Notes: a model not told the origin generated them from the letters alone. A DNA stretch of 35,477 bases from Streptomyces lycii (GCF_009735685.1 NZ_WHPN01000324.1:1-35477), one strand, 5' to 3'. Numbered from the stretch's first letter, positions 1-7,964 are shown. Numbers and translations are program-made.

Positions 1-608
1 GTGCGGACCCGTCCGCCGCCGTTGCCGGGGCGGGGCGGGGGTGTCATGGAGCGGGCCATGCCGCGGGCGACGGTGTCCTGGACGGTGGCGGCCAGCTCGG
101 CGGCCTGCGGCAGTCCCTGGTCGCCGAGCATGTCGGCGAGTCCGCCCGCGTAGCCCTGGCCGACCGCGCGGACCTTCCAGGCGCCCTGGCGGCGGTAGAG
201 CTCGAGGGCGGTGACGGCGGACTCCGAGTCCAGCCCCGTGACGGTGTAGCCGGCGATCTCGGTGCCGTCGAGCGAGGTGACGGAGACGAACGGGGCCGGG
301 AGACCGCCGAACCGGGTCGGTCCGCCCGTACGGTCGGGCAGGGCCAGCAGCACGGTCACCTGGTGCACGGCCGGGGCCAGCGCTTGGAGGTCCACGGCGA
401 GCCGGTGGTCCGCCGCGGCCTGCCGGGAGACCTCGATGCCCGGCAGGCTCGGCGAGGCTGGGTGCGCGACCGCGTCTGCACCGGTGACCCTGCCCCGCTC
501 GTCCGCCAGGGTGGCCCCGGCCACGACGGGCACGCCCGCCGAGATCCGGATTTCCAGGCGGGTGCCCGGAAGCGGATGGTTCTGACCGCGCACCAGCTCG
601 GCCGTCAT
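1..608 (-). CDS. TerD-family stress protein (3' end beyond the window)
   Basis: The minus-strand frame from ATG at 608 stays open to the left edge, so only about the first 200 residues are present. It begins MTAELVRGQNHPLP and continues as a TerD-type beta-sandwich: LEIRISAGVPVVAGATL near the start, then HQVTVLLALPD and TEIAGYTVTGLDSESAVTALELYRR around residues 90-150. After about residue 180 the chain becomes rich in Pro, Gly and Arg, which looks like a linker into a further domain outside the window. A ribosome binding site (GAGGGGGA) lies 6 bases before the ATG. TerD proteins are Ca2+-binding proteins linked to tellurite and general stress resistance and to phage inhibition; the exact role here is not known. 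It follows a second TerD gene with a 91-base gap, so the two are probably cotranscribed. Confidence 0.8.
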   Translation of the reverse strand, partial: MTAELVRGQNHPLPGTRLEIRISAGVPVVAGATLADERGRVTGADAVAHPASPSLPGIEVSRQAAADHRLAVDLQALAPAVHQVTVLLALPDRTGGPTRFGGLPAPFVSVTSLDGTEIAGYTVTGLDSESAVTALELYRRQGAWKVRAVGQGYAGGLADMLGDQGLPQAAELAATVQDTVARGMARSMTPPPRPGNGGGRVR

Positions 609-651
609 CGTGCGTCCCCCTCGTCGTGTTCTGCCTGCCGCGCTGCCGCGG

Positions 652-682
652 CGGCCCCCGGGACAGCCGTCTCCGGGGGCCG
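652..682. other. Hairpin between the two TerD genes
   Basis: A perfect 10-bp stem (CGGCCCCCGG at 652-661 with its complement at 673-682) closes an 11-base loop in the short gap between the two TerD genes. It has no T-run on the transcribed side, so it may stabilise or attenuate the intercistronic mRNA rather than end transcription. Confidence 0.4.
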
Positions 683-699
683 TCGCGGCGCGGGTCCTG

Positions 700-1278
700 C
701 TACAGGTGCGGCACGATCGCCGGCATCAGGTCCTGGAAGGTCCGGCCGTTGGCCGGGGTGCCGACGGCCGTCATCGACCAGCCGCTGCCCGTCCGGTGGA
801 CCTTGGCCATGATCTGCGCGGTGTACTGCCCGCCACCGGTGAGGGTGTAGCGGGCGATCTCCTCGCCGTTGGTCTCGTCGATGATCCGGCAGAAGGCGTT
901 CTGCACCTCGGCGAAGGTCTGGCCGGTGAAGGAGTTCACCGTGAAGACGATCTGGTCGATGTGCACCGGCACCCGCTGGAGGTCGACGAGGATGGCCTCG
1001 TCGTCGCCGCCCTGGCCCGCTCCGCCGACGAGGTTGTCACCGGTGTGCCGGACGGAGCCGTCGTCGCTCGTGAGGTGACGGAAGAAGACGACGTCGACGG
1101 GCTGCTTGTCGGCGAACAGCACGGCCGACGCGTCGAGGTCGATCTCCTTGGTACGGGTGCCGAACAGTCCACGGCGCGGGGCCGCCTGCCAGCCGAGCCC
1201 CATCCGCACCGCGGTCAGGCTTCCCCCGCCGGACTTCTCCAGGCTGATGCCCTGCCCCTTGGACAAATTGACGCTCAC
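700..1278 (-). CDS. TerD-family protein, full length
   Basis: This 192-residue protein covers one TerD domain end to end, the usual size for the family. It opens MSVNLSKGQGISLEK, the classic TerD N-terminus, and keeps the central signatures DLDASAVLFADKQPVDVVFF (about 48-67), DDEAILVDLQRVPVHIDQIVFTVN (about 91-114) and FAEVQNAFCRIID (about 122-134). The acidic stretches (DLDAS, GDDEAI) match Ca2+ ligands known in TerD. The start is GTG at 1278, preceded by a GAGGGGAC ribosome binding site about 4 bases upstream. It is probably the first gene of a two-TerD transcript running away from uvrB. The protein is expected in the cytoplasm; a role in stress, metal or phage response is family knowledge, not something the sequence proves. 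Confidence 0.93.
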   Translation of the reverse strand: MSVNLSKGQGISLEKSGGGSLTAVRMGLGWQAAPRRGLFGTRTKEIDLDASAVLFADKQPVDVVFFRHLTSDDGSVRHTGDNLVGGAGQGGDDEAILVDLQRVPVHIDQIVFTVNSFTGQTFAEVQNAFCRIIDETNGEEIARYTLTGGGQYTAQIMAKVHRTGSGWSMTAVGTPANGRTFQDLMPAIVPHL

Positions 1279-1332
1279 GCGCTGTCCCCTCTCGATCCGC
1301 TCCGGCCGCGGATCTGTTGCGGCCGGACTGAA

Positions 1333-1338
1333 ACCCTA
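1333..1338 (-). promoter_or_regulatory. Possible -10 box of the TerD pair
   Basis: On the minus strand TAGGGT lies 54 bases upstream of the GTG start at 1278, in the gap after uvrB. It fits a Streptomyces -10 hexamer, but no convincing -35 is seen 16-19 bases upstream, so this is tentative. Confidence 0.25.
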
Positions 1339-1402
1339 CGCAGAGCCGGTGACGGCGGGGCAGGCGGCGTACCGGTTTGTGTCGTTCTTGCAACACGGCA
1401 GG

Positions 1403-1441
1403 CCTCCGGGAGCGCCCCGCGGCCGGGCGGATTCCCGGAGG
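1403..1441 (-). terminator. Hairpin just after the uvrB stop codon
   Basis: A 9-bp inverted repeat (CCTCCGGGA at 1403-1411, TCCCGGAGG at 1433-1441) begins 6 bases after the uvrB stop codon. Its long loop is itself GC-rich and can fold further. There is no clear T-run, which is usual for Streptomyces terminators. Confidence 0.5.
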
Positions 1442-1446
1442 AACCC

Positions 1447-3579
1447 TCAGGAGAGGCCTGCCTCCCGCATCTGGCGCAGCTCCTTCTTGAGCTCGCCCAC
1501 CTCGTCCCGCAGCCGGGCCGCGACCTCGAACTGGAGGTCGGCCGCGGCCGCGCGCATCCGGTCGGTCATCTCCTCGATCAGCTCCGCGAGTTCGGCCGCG
1601 GGCCGGTCGGTGAGCGTGGCGCCCTTGTCGCCCTTGCCCCCGGACTTCGCCGCCGCCTTGCCGCCGAGGGCCGGGACCGGGGCCTTCGCCTCCTTGGCGT
1701 CCTTCGGGCTGCGGTAGCCGGTGCCCAGCAACTCCTGGGTGTCGACCTCCTCGCGGGCGATGGTGGCCACGATGTCGTTGATCTTCTTCCGCAGCGGCTG
1801 CGGGTCGAGCCCGCGCTCCGTGTTGTACGCGATCTGCTTCTCGCGGCGCCGGTTGGTCTCCTCGATGGCCTTCTCCATCGCCGGGGTGATCCTGTCGGCG
1901 TACATGTGGACCTGGCCGGAGACGTTGCGCGCGGCCCGGCCGATGGTCTGGATGAGCGAGGTGCCGGAGCGCAGGAAGCCCTCCTTGTCGGCGTCGAGGA
2001 TGGCGACGAGGGAGACCTCGGGCAGGTCGAGCCCCTCGCGGAGCAGGTTGATGCCGACCAGGACGTCGTACTCGCCGGCGCGCAGCTCGCGCAGCAGCTC
2101 GACCCGGCGCAGCGTGTCGACGTCCGAGTGCAGATAGCGCACCTGGATGCCGAGCTCGAGGAAGTAGTCCGTGAGGTCCTCGGCCATCTTCTTGGTGAGC
2201 GTGGTGACGAGCACCCGCTCGTCCTTCTCCGTGCGCAGACGGATCTCGTGCACCAGGTCGTCGATCTGGCCCTCGGTGGATTTGACGACGACCTCCGGGT
2301 CGACGAGCCCGGTGGGCCGGATGATCTGCTCGACGACACCTTCCCCGCGGGACAGCTCGTACTGCCCGGGGGTGGCCGAGAGATAGACGGTCTGGCCGAC
2401 GCGCTCCTGGAACTCCTCCCACTTCAGCGGGCGGTTGTCCATGGCGGACGGCAGCCGGAAGCCGTGGTCGACCAGGGTCCGCTTGCGGGAGGCGTCGCCC
2501 TCGTACATCGCGCCGATCTGCGGGACCGTGACGTGCGACTCGTCGATGACGAGCAGGAAGTCCTCGGGGAAGTAGTCCAGCAGGGTGTGCGGCGCGCTGC
2601 CGGACTCGCGGCCGTCGATGTGCAGGGAGTAGTTCTCGATGCCGGAGCAGGTGCCGATCTGGCGCATCATCTCGATGTCGTAGGTGGTGCGCATCCGGAG
2701 CCGCTGGGCCTCCAGCAGCTTGCCCTGCTTCTCCATCTTCGCGAGCGTCTCCTCCAGCTCCCGCTCGATGGCGGTGACGGCCCGCTCCATGCGCTCGGGT
2801 CCGGCGACGTAGTGGCTGGCCGGGAAGACGTAGAGCTGCTGGTCCTCGGTGATGATCTCGCCGGTGAGCGGGTGCAGCGTGGAGAGCGCCTCGATCTCGT
2901 CGCCGAACATCTCGATCCGGACGGCCAGCTCCTCGTAGACCGGGAAGATCTCGATGGTGTCGCCCCGGACCCGGAAGGTGCCGCGGGTGAAGGCGAGGTC
3001 GTTGCGGGTGTACTGGATGTCCACGAAGCGGCGCAGCAGCTGGTCGCGGTCGATCTCCTCGCCGACCTTGAGCGGGACCATCCGGTCCACGTACTCCTGC
3101 GGGGTGCCGAGGCCGTAGATGCAGGAGACGGAGGCGACGACGACCACGTCCCGGCGGGTGAGCAGGGAGTTCGTCGCGGAGTGGCGCAGGCGTTCGACCT
3201 CTTCGTTGACCGAGGAGTCCTTCTCGATGTACGTGTCCGACTGGGGGACGTACGCCTCGGGCTGGTAGTAGTCGTAGTAGGAGACGAAATACTCGACGGC
3301 GTTGTTCGGCAGAAGCTCGCGGAACTCGTTGGCGAGCTGGGCCGCCAGGGTCTTGTTCGGCGCCATCACCAGCGTCGGCCGCTGCAGCTTCTCGATCATC
3401 CAGGCCGTGGTCGCCGACTTTCCGGTGCCGGTCGCGCCGAGCAGCACGACGTCCTTCTCACCGGCGGTGATCCGCCGCTCCAGGTCCGCGATGGCCGCGG
3501 GCTGGTCGCCGCTGGGCTGGTAAGGGCTGACGACCTCGAAGGGCGCCACCGTGCGTTCGATGTGGGATACGGGCCGCAT
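1447..3579 (-). CDS. uvrB: Excinuclease ABC subunit B (UvrB)
   Basis: UvrB is the helicase-like damage-verification subunit of nucleotide excision repair. It is loaded by UvrA and recruits UvrC for incision. The 710-residue length fits actinobacterial UvrB. Visible motifs are Walker A GATGTGKS (residues 48-55), the beta-hairpin region [14 protein letters not shown] (97-110) that inserts between DNA strands, the DESH Walker B, the helicase motif QTIGRAARN, and a C-terminal UVR motif (about 665-705) that binds UvrC. The frame is open much further upstream, but ATG 3579 is chosen because homology begins at [26 protein letters not shown] and because a damage-type promoter ends 6 bases before it. 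With that promoter the mRNA would be leaderless, and no ribosome binding site is present. The gene is divergent from the glycerophosphodiesterase. Confidence 0.98.
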   Translation of the reverse strand: MRPVSHIERTVAPFEVVSPYQPSGDQPAAIADLERRITAGEKDVVLLGATGTGKSATTAWMIEKLQRPTLVMAPNKTLAAQLANEFRELLPNNAVEYFVSYYDYYQPEAYVPQSDTYIEKDSSVNEEVERLRHSATNSLLTRRDVVVVASVSCIYGLGTPQEYVDRMVPLKVGEEIDRDQLLRRFVDIQYTRNDLAFTRGTFRVRGDTIEIFPVYEELAVRIEMFGDEIEALSTLHPLTGEIITEDQQLYVFPASHYVAGPERMERAVTAIERELEETLAKMEKQGKLLEAQRLRMRTTYDIEMMRQIGTCSGIENYSLHIDGRESGSAPHTLLDYFPEDFLLVIDESHVTVPQIGAMYEGDASRKRTLVDHGFRLPSAMDNRPLKWEEFQERVGQTVYLSATPGQYELSRGEGVVEQIIRPTGLVDPEVVVKSTEGQIDDLVHEIRLRTEKDERVLVTTLTKKMAEDLTDYFLELGIQVRYLHSDVDTLRRVELLRELRAGEYDVLVGINLLREGLDLPEVSLVAILDADKEGFLRSGTSLIQTIGRAARNVSGQVHMYADRITPAMEKAIEETNRRREKQIAYNTERGLDPQPLRKKINDIVATIAREEVDTQELLGTGYRSPKDAKEAKAPVPALGGKAAAKSGGKGDKGATLTDRPAAELAELIEEMTDRMRAAAADLQFEVAARLRDEVGELKKELRQMREAGLS

Positions 3580-3585
3580 GGGACC

Positions 3586-3608
3586 ACCGTACGACCAGCC
3601 ACCGACAA
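3586..3608 (-). promoter_or_regulatory. RecA-NDp type DNA-damage promoter of uvrB
   Basis: Read on the minus strand, the sequence is TTGTCGGTG (3608-3600), eight bases, then TACGGT (3591-3586). This is an exact match to the actinobacterial LexA-independent damage promoter TTGTCRGTG-N8-TANNNT, which is controlled by PafBC in mycobacteria. The -10 box ends 6 bases before the uvrB ATG, so the transcript should begin at or beside the start codon. No LexA-type palindrome (TCGAAC-N4-GTTCGA) is seen nearby. Confidence 0.8.
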
Positions 3609-3654
3609 CGGGCGGTGCGGACACTTCGGAGCTGCTCCCGCCCGCGCCGGGCGG

Positions 3655-3733
3655 CCGTCCCGCGGCGCGCCGAAGGCCGTCCCGCGGCGCGCCGAAGGCC
3701 GTCCCGCGGCGCGCCGAAGGCCGGCCTTCGGCG
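3655..3733. repeat. Three 22-bp tandem repeats ending in a 22-bp palindrome
   Basis: Three identical 22-bp units (3655-3676, 3677-3698, 3699-3720), each ending GCGCGCCGAAGG, are followed by an inverted piece that makes 3712-3733 a perfect 22-bp palindrome centred on CCGG. The array fills part of the 343-base divergent gap between uvrB and the glycerophosphodiesterase. Apart from the uvrB promoter, this array and the PHO-box-like site, I see no other gene or RNA in that gap. Confidence 0.85.
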
Positions 3734-3831
3734 ACTCGCCGACACGCTCGCACCGACTTGCCGACACTCACGGAACCATCATCATCTAAATATCGCCGTA
3801 TGGTGCAATACGTCGTGTGGACGACGTTCTC

Positions 3832-3849
3832 GTTCAACTTCTGTCCACC
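3832..3849 (+). promoter_or_regulatory. PHO-box-like site upstream of the glycerophosphodiesterase
   Basis: Two 7-base units, GTTCAAC (3832-3838) and GTCCACC (3843-3849), are separated by 4 bases. Each differs at one position from the Streptomyces PhoP unit GTTCACC, and the 11-base period is the one PhoP needs. The site lies 73 bases before the GTG start. A phosphate-scavenging phosphodiesterase is a typical Pho-regulon member, and S. coelicolor glpQ2, the apparent ortholog, is PhoP-controlled as I recall. Confidence 0.6.
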
Positions 3850-3922
3850 TTGCGCCTGTTTCCCGTTGGGAGCGGACTGGGAACCTCGGCGAGTCCGTGC
3901 ACAGACGACGCGAGGAGTCCAC

Positions 3923-4837
3923 GTGCCCACACGCCCTGTCGCAGCCGTCACCGGCGCGCTTCTGGGGTTCTCCGCACTCCTTCTCCCCCTTTCGACGGCG
4001 CAGGCCGCGGAGCGGCAGAGCGACCCGGTGGTCGTCGCCCACCGCGGCGCGTCCGGTTACGCGCCGGAGAACACCCTCGCCGCCGCCGACAAGGCCCACC
4101 AGCTCGGCATCGACTGGGTGGAGAACGACGTGCAGCGCACCAGCGACGGAAAGCTGGTCGTGATCCACGACACCGACCTCACCCGGACGACCGACGTCGA
4201 GGAGGTCTTCCCGGACCGCGCCCCGTGGAGCGTCTCCGATTTCACCCTCGCCGAGATCCGGAAGCTCGACGCGGGCAGCTGGTTCTCCGCGGACTACGCC
4301 GGCGAGAAGGTGCCGACGCTGCGGGAGTTCCTGCGGAAGATGACGCGCAACCAGCAGAAGCTGCTGCTGGAGATCAAGGCCCCGGAGCTGTACCCGGGCA
4401 TCGAGGCACAGATCCTCGGCGAGCTGCGCGGTTCCGGCTGGCTGGACCGGCGGCACGTGCGGGACCGGCTGATCCTGCAGAGCTTCGGCGCCGAGAGCGT
4501 CCGGACGGTGCACACGCTGCGCCCGGACGTGAAGACGGGCTTCCTCGGCACTCCGGACGTCTCGGAGCTTCCCGCGTACGCCGAGTTCACCGACCAGATC
4601 AATCCGAGCTACCGGACCGTGACCGCCGATTACGTCGACGCGGTGCACCAGCTCAAGGGCGCCCACGGAAAGCCGCTGGAGCTGTTCACCTGGACGGTGA
4701 ACGACGGCGCGGTCGCCGCCGACCTGGCGGGCCTGGGGGTCGACGGCATCATCACGAACACCCCGGACGTGGTGCGGGACGCCGTGAGCGGCAGCGGCGC
4801 CCCGCGCGCCTCCGAGCCGGTGCCCGCCGGCTCCTGA
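3923..4837 (+). CDS. glpQ2: Secreted glycerophosphodiester phosphodiesterase (GlpQ-type)
   Basis: This 304-residue enzyme is expected to split glycerophosphodiesters into sn-glycerol-3-phosphate and an alcohol outside the cell, freeing phosphate and carbon. The N-terminus is a signal peptide ([20 protein letters not shown]...) with a likely signal peptidase I cut after AQA, near residue 28. The GDPD signature [12 protein letters not shown] is at residues 40-51, with metal and catalytic residues H40, E67, D69 and H82 ([19 protein letters not shown]). A later LLEIKAPE supplies the conserved Glu/Lys strand, and the C-terminal motif is LFTWTVND...[14 protein letters not shown] 3923 is chosen because it starts the signal peptide and has a CGAGGAG ribosome binding site. 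The symbol follows synteny with S. coelicolor glpQ2 and is less certain than the function. Confidence 0.93.
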   Translation: MPTRPVAAVTGALLGFSALLLPLSTAQAAERQSDPVVVAHRGASGYAPENTLAAADKAHQLGIDWVENDVQRTSDGKLVVIHDTDLTRTTDVEEVFPDRAPWSVSDFTLAEIRKLDAGSWFSADYAGEKVPTLREFLRKMTRNQQKLLLEIKAPELYPGIEAQILGELRGSGWLDRRHVRDRLILQSFGAESVRTVHTLRPDVKTGFLGTPDVSELPAYAEFTDQINPSYRTVTADYVDAVHQLKGAHGKPLELFTWTVNDGAVAADLAGLGVDGIITNTPDVVRDAVSGSGAPRASEPVPAGS

Positions 4838-4891
4838 CCCGGGCGTCCGGGCCCGGGGCACCCGCGCGGTGTCCCGTCCCGGTCCGCCCCG

Positions 4892-4931
4892 CGGCTGTGC
4901 CCCCGGTCCTCCCGTGCCGGGGGCACAGCCG
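4892..4931. terminator. Terminator after the glycerophosphodiesterase
   Basis: A perfect 15-bp stem (CGGCTGTGCCCCCGG at 4892-4906, complement at 4917-4931) closes a 10-base loop, 54 bases after the phosphodiesterase stop codon. There is no strong T-run. It separates that gene from ogt, which has its own -10 box. Confidence 0.8.
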
Positions 4932-4960
4932 TCCGTGCACCCGGCCGGGCGCCGGGGCAC

Positions 4961-4966
4961 TAGCCT
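4961..4966 (+). promoter_or_regulatory. -10 box of ogt, suggesting a leaderless transcript
   Basis: TAGCCT lies 6 bases before the ogt ATG at 4973 and there is no ribosome binding site. This is the usual layout of a Streptomyces leaderless gene. A -35 box is not obvious. Confidence 0.5.
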
Positions 4967-4972
4967 GCTGGG

Positions 4973-5506
4973 ATGACCGCAGTGACCTGGACCGTGACCG
5001 GCACCCCCATCGGCCCGCTGCTGATCGCGGCGACCGGGGAGGGGCTGGTGAACGTCGTCTTCCACGCCGACGAGGCGACCACGCGCCGCGCCCTCGATCA
5101 GCTGGGCCGGCGGTTCGGCGGGGCGTCGCCCGAGGCGTCGGACTCGGCGCTGCTCGGGGAGACCGTGCGGCAGCTCCGGGCGTACTTCGCGGGCGGCCTG
5201 CGCACCTTCGACCTGCGGCTGGACTGGTCGCTGACGGGCGGGTTCAACCGGCGGGTGCTGCGCGAACTCGCGGACGGCGTCCCGTACGGATCGGTCGTCG
5301 GCTATCAGGACCTCGCCGACCGGGTGGGCGAGCCGGGGGCGGCGCGGGCCGTCGGTGTGGCCATGGGTTCGAATCCGCTGCCGGTGGTCGTGCCGTGCCA
5401 CCGGGTCGTGGAGAGCGGCGGGGGGCTCGGCGGGTTCGGCGGCGGGCTGGAGACGAAGCGCTCACTGCTGGCGCTGGAGGGCGTGCTGCCCCAGCCGCTG
5501 TTCTGA
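4973..5506 (+). CDS. ogt: Methylated-DNA--[protein]-cysteine S-methyltransferase
   Basis: This suicide repair protein moves the alkyl group from O6-alkylguanine in DNA to its own cysteine. The 177-residue chain is normal for Ogt/MGMT. An N-terminal RNase-H-like domain (about 1-85) is followed by the catalytic domain, with the active-site motif PCHRV at 141-145 (acceptor Cys142), the recognition helix region SVVGYQDLADRVGEPGAARAVGVAMGSNP (107-135), and the asparagine hinge N134. No Ada-type regulatory domain is fused. The gene follows the phosphodiesterase in the same direction but behind a strong terminator, so it is probably transcribed alone from the -10 box at 4961. It faces the secreted M15-like gene; the 135-base gap between them holds only GC-rich imperfect repeats. 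Confidence 0.96.
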   Translation: MTAVTWTVTGTPIGPLLIAATGEGLVNVVFHADEATTRRALDQLGRRFGGASPEASDSALLGETVRQLRAYFAGGLRTFDLRLDWSLTGGFNRRVLRELADGVPYGSVVGYQDLADRVGEPGAARAVGVAMGSNPLPVVVPCHRVVESGGGLGGFGGGLETKRSLLALEGVLPQPLF

Positions 5507-5641
5507 GCGGCCGGGGCAGCACGGGCAGCCGGACGTACGGTCTGCGGACGGCCGGCGCACGAGCGTCGCCCGGCGCACGGAGCGCCGCCCGGACGGCCGG
5601 GGCCGCCGGCGGCCGGGGCGGCACGCCGGTCCTGGGTCCGT

Positions 5642-6193
5642 TCAGCAGCCGCCGCAGTTGTAGTAGGTCACGTCCCAGTGGTTGCTCTCGCGGGCGTAGA
5701 CGTTGCCGGAGGCCGCCTCGTACTGGGCCGCGCCGTCACCCCGTTCGCCGATGTAGGTGAAGGTGCCGGTGATGTAGCCGGAGAGGCAGCCGGTCGGGCT
5801 GAAGTCCAGCTTGTAGCCGTTCCAGTGGCTGTACGTGCCGGAGGCGTGGCCCGTCTCGGTGCCGCCGGTGACCGTCAGCGCGCAGCCGCTCGCGGACTTC
5901 AGGGTGGCCGCCCCCTGAATGGTCGCCAGGTTCACCTGTTCGAAGGATGTGCAGGTGGGAGTGTTCCGGTCGCTGCAACCGCCGCTCGACGTCCAGGCGA
6001 TGCCGGCGGATTTCAGCCGCGCGGTGGCGTCGGCGTGGCTCAGCTTGGTGACGGCTGCCCGCTGCCCGTCCGCGGCGGCGGCGGGTGCGGAGGCTCCGGC
6101 GCTCTGGCCGGCGGTGGCCGTCCAGGGTGCGCCGAAGGCGGTGGCGGCGGCGAGTACGGCCCCGGCTGTACCGAGGAGTACGGACCTCTTCAC
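5642..6193 (-). CDS. Secreted Cys-rich protein with an M15 peptidase-like metal motif
   Basis: I do not recognise a named gene. The 183-residue product starts with a clear signal peptide (VKRSVLLGTAGAVLAAATAFGAPWTATAGQ). The mature part is rich in Thr, Gly and Ser and has six cysteines (73, 81, 104, 136, 180, 183), which suggests three disulfides. The segment SHWNGYKLD (122-130) followed by HWD (172-174) resembles the SxHxxGxAxD ... H-W/H-x zinc-binding pattern of M15/VanY-type D-Ala-D-Ala peptidases, so a role on peptidoglycan outside the cell is plausible but unproven. The start is GTG 6193, with a strong GGGAGGAA ribosome binding site 6 bases upstream. It is divergent from the FUSC-type exporter, with a near-palindrome in the gap. 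Confidence 0.85.
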   Translation of the reverse strand: MKRSVLLGTAGAVLAAATAFGAPWTATAGQSAGASAPAAAADGQRAAVTKLSHADATARLKSAGIAWTSSGGCSDRNTPTCTSFEQVNLATIQGAATLKSASGCALTVTGGTETGHASGTYSHWNGYKLDFSPTGCLSGYITGTFTYIGERGDGAAQYEAASGNVYARESNHWDVTYYNCGGC

Positions 6194-6278
6194 GTTGGTT
6201 CCTCCCGGTGAAGGGTTGTGGGGGGAGCGCCGGTTCCCGCGTGGTGTGCGGTCACCGGCGCGCCGTATGGTCGCAGGC

Positions 6279-6296
6279 TTGACTGTCCACAGACAA
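6279..6296. promoter_or_regulatory. 18-bp near-palindrome in a divergent promoter region
   Basis: TTGACTGT CC ACAGACAA is symmetric at 7 of 8 position pairs and lies between the divergent starts at 6193 and 6372. TTGACT and the minus-strand TTGTCT also resemble -35 boxes, so one bound protein could affect both directions. No regulator gene is adjacent. Confidence 0.4.
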
Positions 6297-6371
6297 TCCC
6301 CGTGCGGGTTGCGGCTCCCACCGCGGCCCTGTCGCGGGCGAGGGCCCACCCGGGTGGCAACCCCGCCGGCG

Positions 6372-7637
6372 ATGTCTCGGAAACGGCTGAGCGGGAAGGG
6401 GCACAAGGTGCCCGATGTCGTTCCGGAACCCGTGGCGAAGCTCCTCGGGCGGCGCAACGACCCGGTCGTCGTCCAGACGGTCCGGTCCGCGACCGCCGCG
6501 ACGCTCGCGTACGCCGCAGCCCAGGTGCTGCTGGATTCACCCGCCCCTCCCCTGCTGGCGCCGCTGACCGCCCTGCTCGTCGTCCAGGTCACCCTGTACG
6601 CGACCCTCACCAGCGGGATGCGCCGGGTCAACGCCGTGGTGGCCGGTGTGCTCATCGCCGTCGGCTTCAGCGCGGTCGTGGGGCTGAGCTGGTGGAGCCT
6701 GGGACTGCTGATCATCTCGGCGCTGGTGCTCGGACATCTGGTCCGCGCGAAGGAGTTCGTCCCGGAGGTCGCGATCTCCGCGATGCTCGTCCTGGGCGTC
6801 ACCCATGCGACGGACCTGGCCCTGACCCGGGTGCTGGAGACCCTCGTGGGCGCCGGTGTCGGGCTGGTGTTCAACATGGTGTTCGTGCCCCCCGTCTGGG
6901 TGGAGAGCGCCGGTGAGTCCATCGAGGACCTGGCCCGGCGGATGTCGGCGCTGCTGCTGGACATCGGCGAGGAGCTGGGCGGCCACACCCCGGTCGAGCG
7001 GGCCGCCGCCCGGCTGCACGAGGCGCGCCGGCTGGACCACGACATCGTGGAGGTGGACTCCTCGCTCACCCGGGCGGAGGAGAGCCTTCGCTTCAACCCC
7101 CGGGTCAAGGAGGGGCTGCTGTCCCGGATCGTGCTGCGGACCGGACTGGACACGCTGGAGATCTGCGCGGTGGTGCTGCGGGTGACGGCGCGTTCGCTCA
7201 CGGACCTGGCCAAGAAGCGCACGGAGGAACCCCTCTTCCCGCCGGACATCTCGACGGCGCTGCGGGAGCTGTTCCTGCACATGGCCGGTGCGGTACAGAG
7301 CTTCGCCGTGCTGATCACCGCCCAGGTCAGCAGCGACGCCGACGACGCGGAGACCTTCCTGGTGGCCGAACTCGCCGCGGCCCGCGCCGCGCGCGAACAC
7401 GTCGCACAGCTGCTGCTGGAGCAGATCCAGGAGCATCCCCGGCAGTGGCAGCTGCACGGGGCGCTGCTGGCGGAGGTCGACCGGGTGCTGGACGAACTCG
7501 ATGTGGAGAAGCGTTCCTTCCGGCTCGCGGAGGAGCTGGACCGCTACTCCCGGGAGCAGCGCGACCGGCATCCCCGGCTGGACCGGGCCAAGCGCCGGCT
7601 CCGCTGGGCGTTCCCCCGGCGGCGGCGCCCGAGCTGA
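6372..7637 (+). CDS. FUSC / aromatic acid exporter family membrane protein
   Basis: This 421-residue protein has a hydrophobic N-terminal half with about five to six membrane segments (roughly residues 36-54, 60-80, 86-105, 108-124, 133-150, 155-175). The motif LTALLVVQVTLYATLTSGMRRVNAVVAGVLIAV is typical of FUSC/ArAE-type exporters. A long charged, helical cytoplasmic region follows, rich in Glu, Arg and Leu. Family members are thought to export aromatic or other small acids. ATG 6372 is used, but GTG 6408, in frame 12 codons later, has the better ribosome binding site (GGAAGGGG, 6 bases away) and may be the true start. It is divergent from the secreted M15-like gene. No TetR- or LysR-type regulator is adjacent. 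Confidence 0.85.
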   Translation: MSRKRLSGKGHKVPDVVPEPVAKLLGRRNDPVVVQTVRSATAATLAYAAAQVLLDSPAPPLLAPLTALLVVQVTLYATLTSGMRRVNAVVAGVLIAVGFSAVVGLSWWSLGLLIISALVLGHLVRAKEFVPEVAISAMLVLGVTHATDLALTRVLETLVGAGVGLVFNMVFVPPVWVESAGESIEDLARRMSALLLDIGEELGGHTPVERAAARLHEARRLDHDIVEVDSSLTRAEESLRFNPRVKEGLLSRIVLRTGLDTLEICAVVLRVTARSLTDLAKKRTEEPLFPPDISTALRELFLHMAGAVQSFAVLITAQVSSDADDAETFLVAELAAARAAREHVAQLLLEQIQEHPRQWQLHGALLAEVDRVLDELDVEKRSFRLAEELDRYSREQRDRHPRLDRAKRRLRWAFPRRRRPS

Positions 7638-7661
7638 CGCCCCGCCCGTCGGGCGGGGGCG
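7638..7661 (+). terminator. Terminator of the FUSC-type gene
   Basis: An inverted repeat (CGCCCCGCCCG at 7638-7648, its complement with one bulged G at 7650-7661) starts directly after the stop codon and is followed by TTCC. Confidence 0.6.
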
Positions 7662-7764
7662 TTCCGCGCCATGACCGGCGTCGCCGCGGACCGGAACCGA
7701 CCGCATCGGCGCCTGACGTCGTCCTCACCCGGAACCCACCGCCTCGCGCGGCATCTCCGTGCCC

Positions 7765-7854
7765 GTGCGCCCGGGATCCGTGCGCCCGGAATCCGTACGT
7801 CCGGGGTCCGTACGTCCGGGGCCCGTACGTCCGGGGCCCGTTCGTCCGGGAAGC
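7765..7854 (+). repeat. Six tandem 15-bp repeats
   Basis: Six consecutive units follow the pattern GT(A/G)CG(T/C)CCGGGRNCC. The middle units are most alike; units 4 and 5 (7810-7839) are identical. They lie in the 327-base gap between the FUSC gene and the DinB gene. The 15-base unit is open in every frame, but no ribosome binding site or plausible start goes with it. Confidence 0.85.
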
Positions 7855-7860
7855 GGTGCG

Positions 7861-7944
7861 CCGAGAGGCCCGCGCGCACCGAGCCGTACGCAGCCGTACC
7901 CCGAGAGGCCGCGCGCACCGAGCCGTACGCGCACGGCCGTACCC
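7861..7944 (+). repeat. Two 40-44 bp direct repeats before the DinB gene
   Basis: Two copies (7861-7900 and 7901-7944) share CCGAGAGGCC, GCGCGCACCGAGCCGTACGC and a terminal GCCGTACC; the second has a few extra bases. The array ends directly before the AGAAGGAGG ribosome binding site of the DinB gene, so it probably lies in that gene's leader or promoter. Confidence 0.75.
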
Positions 7945-7964
7945 GAGAAGGAGGACGACCCGCC

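Noticed and set aside
610..3789. Very long open frame (over 1000 codons) on the plus strand opposite TerD and uvrB
   Set aside because: It is the antisense shadow of GC-rich coding DNA; its translation has no recognisable domain, while the minus strand encodes clear TerD and UvrB.
3579..3922. LexA (SOS) box at uvrB
   Set aside because: No TCGAAC-N4-GTTCGA type palindrome; the TTGTCRGTG-N8-TANNNT promoter explains damage control better.
7765..7944. CRISPR-like array
   Set aside because: Units are directly adjacent with no unique spacers of constant length, and no cas genes are present; it is a plain tandem repeat.
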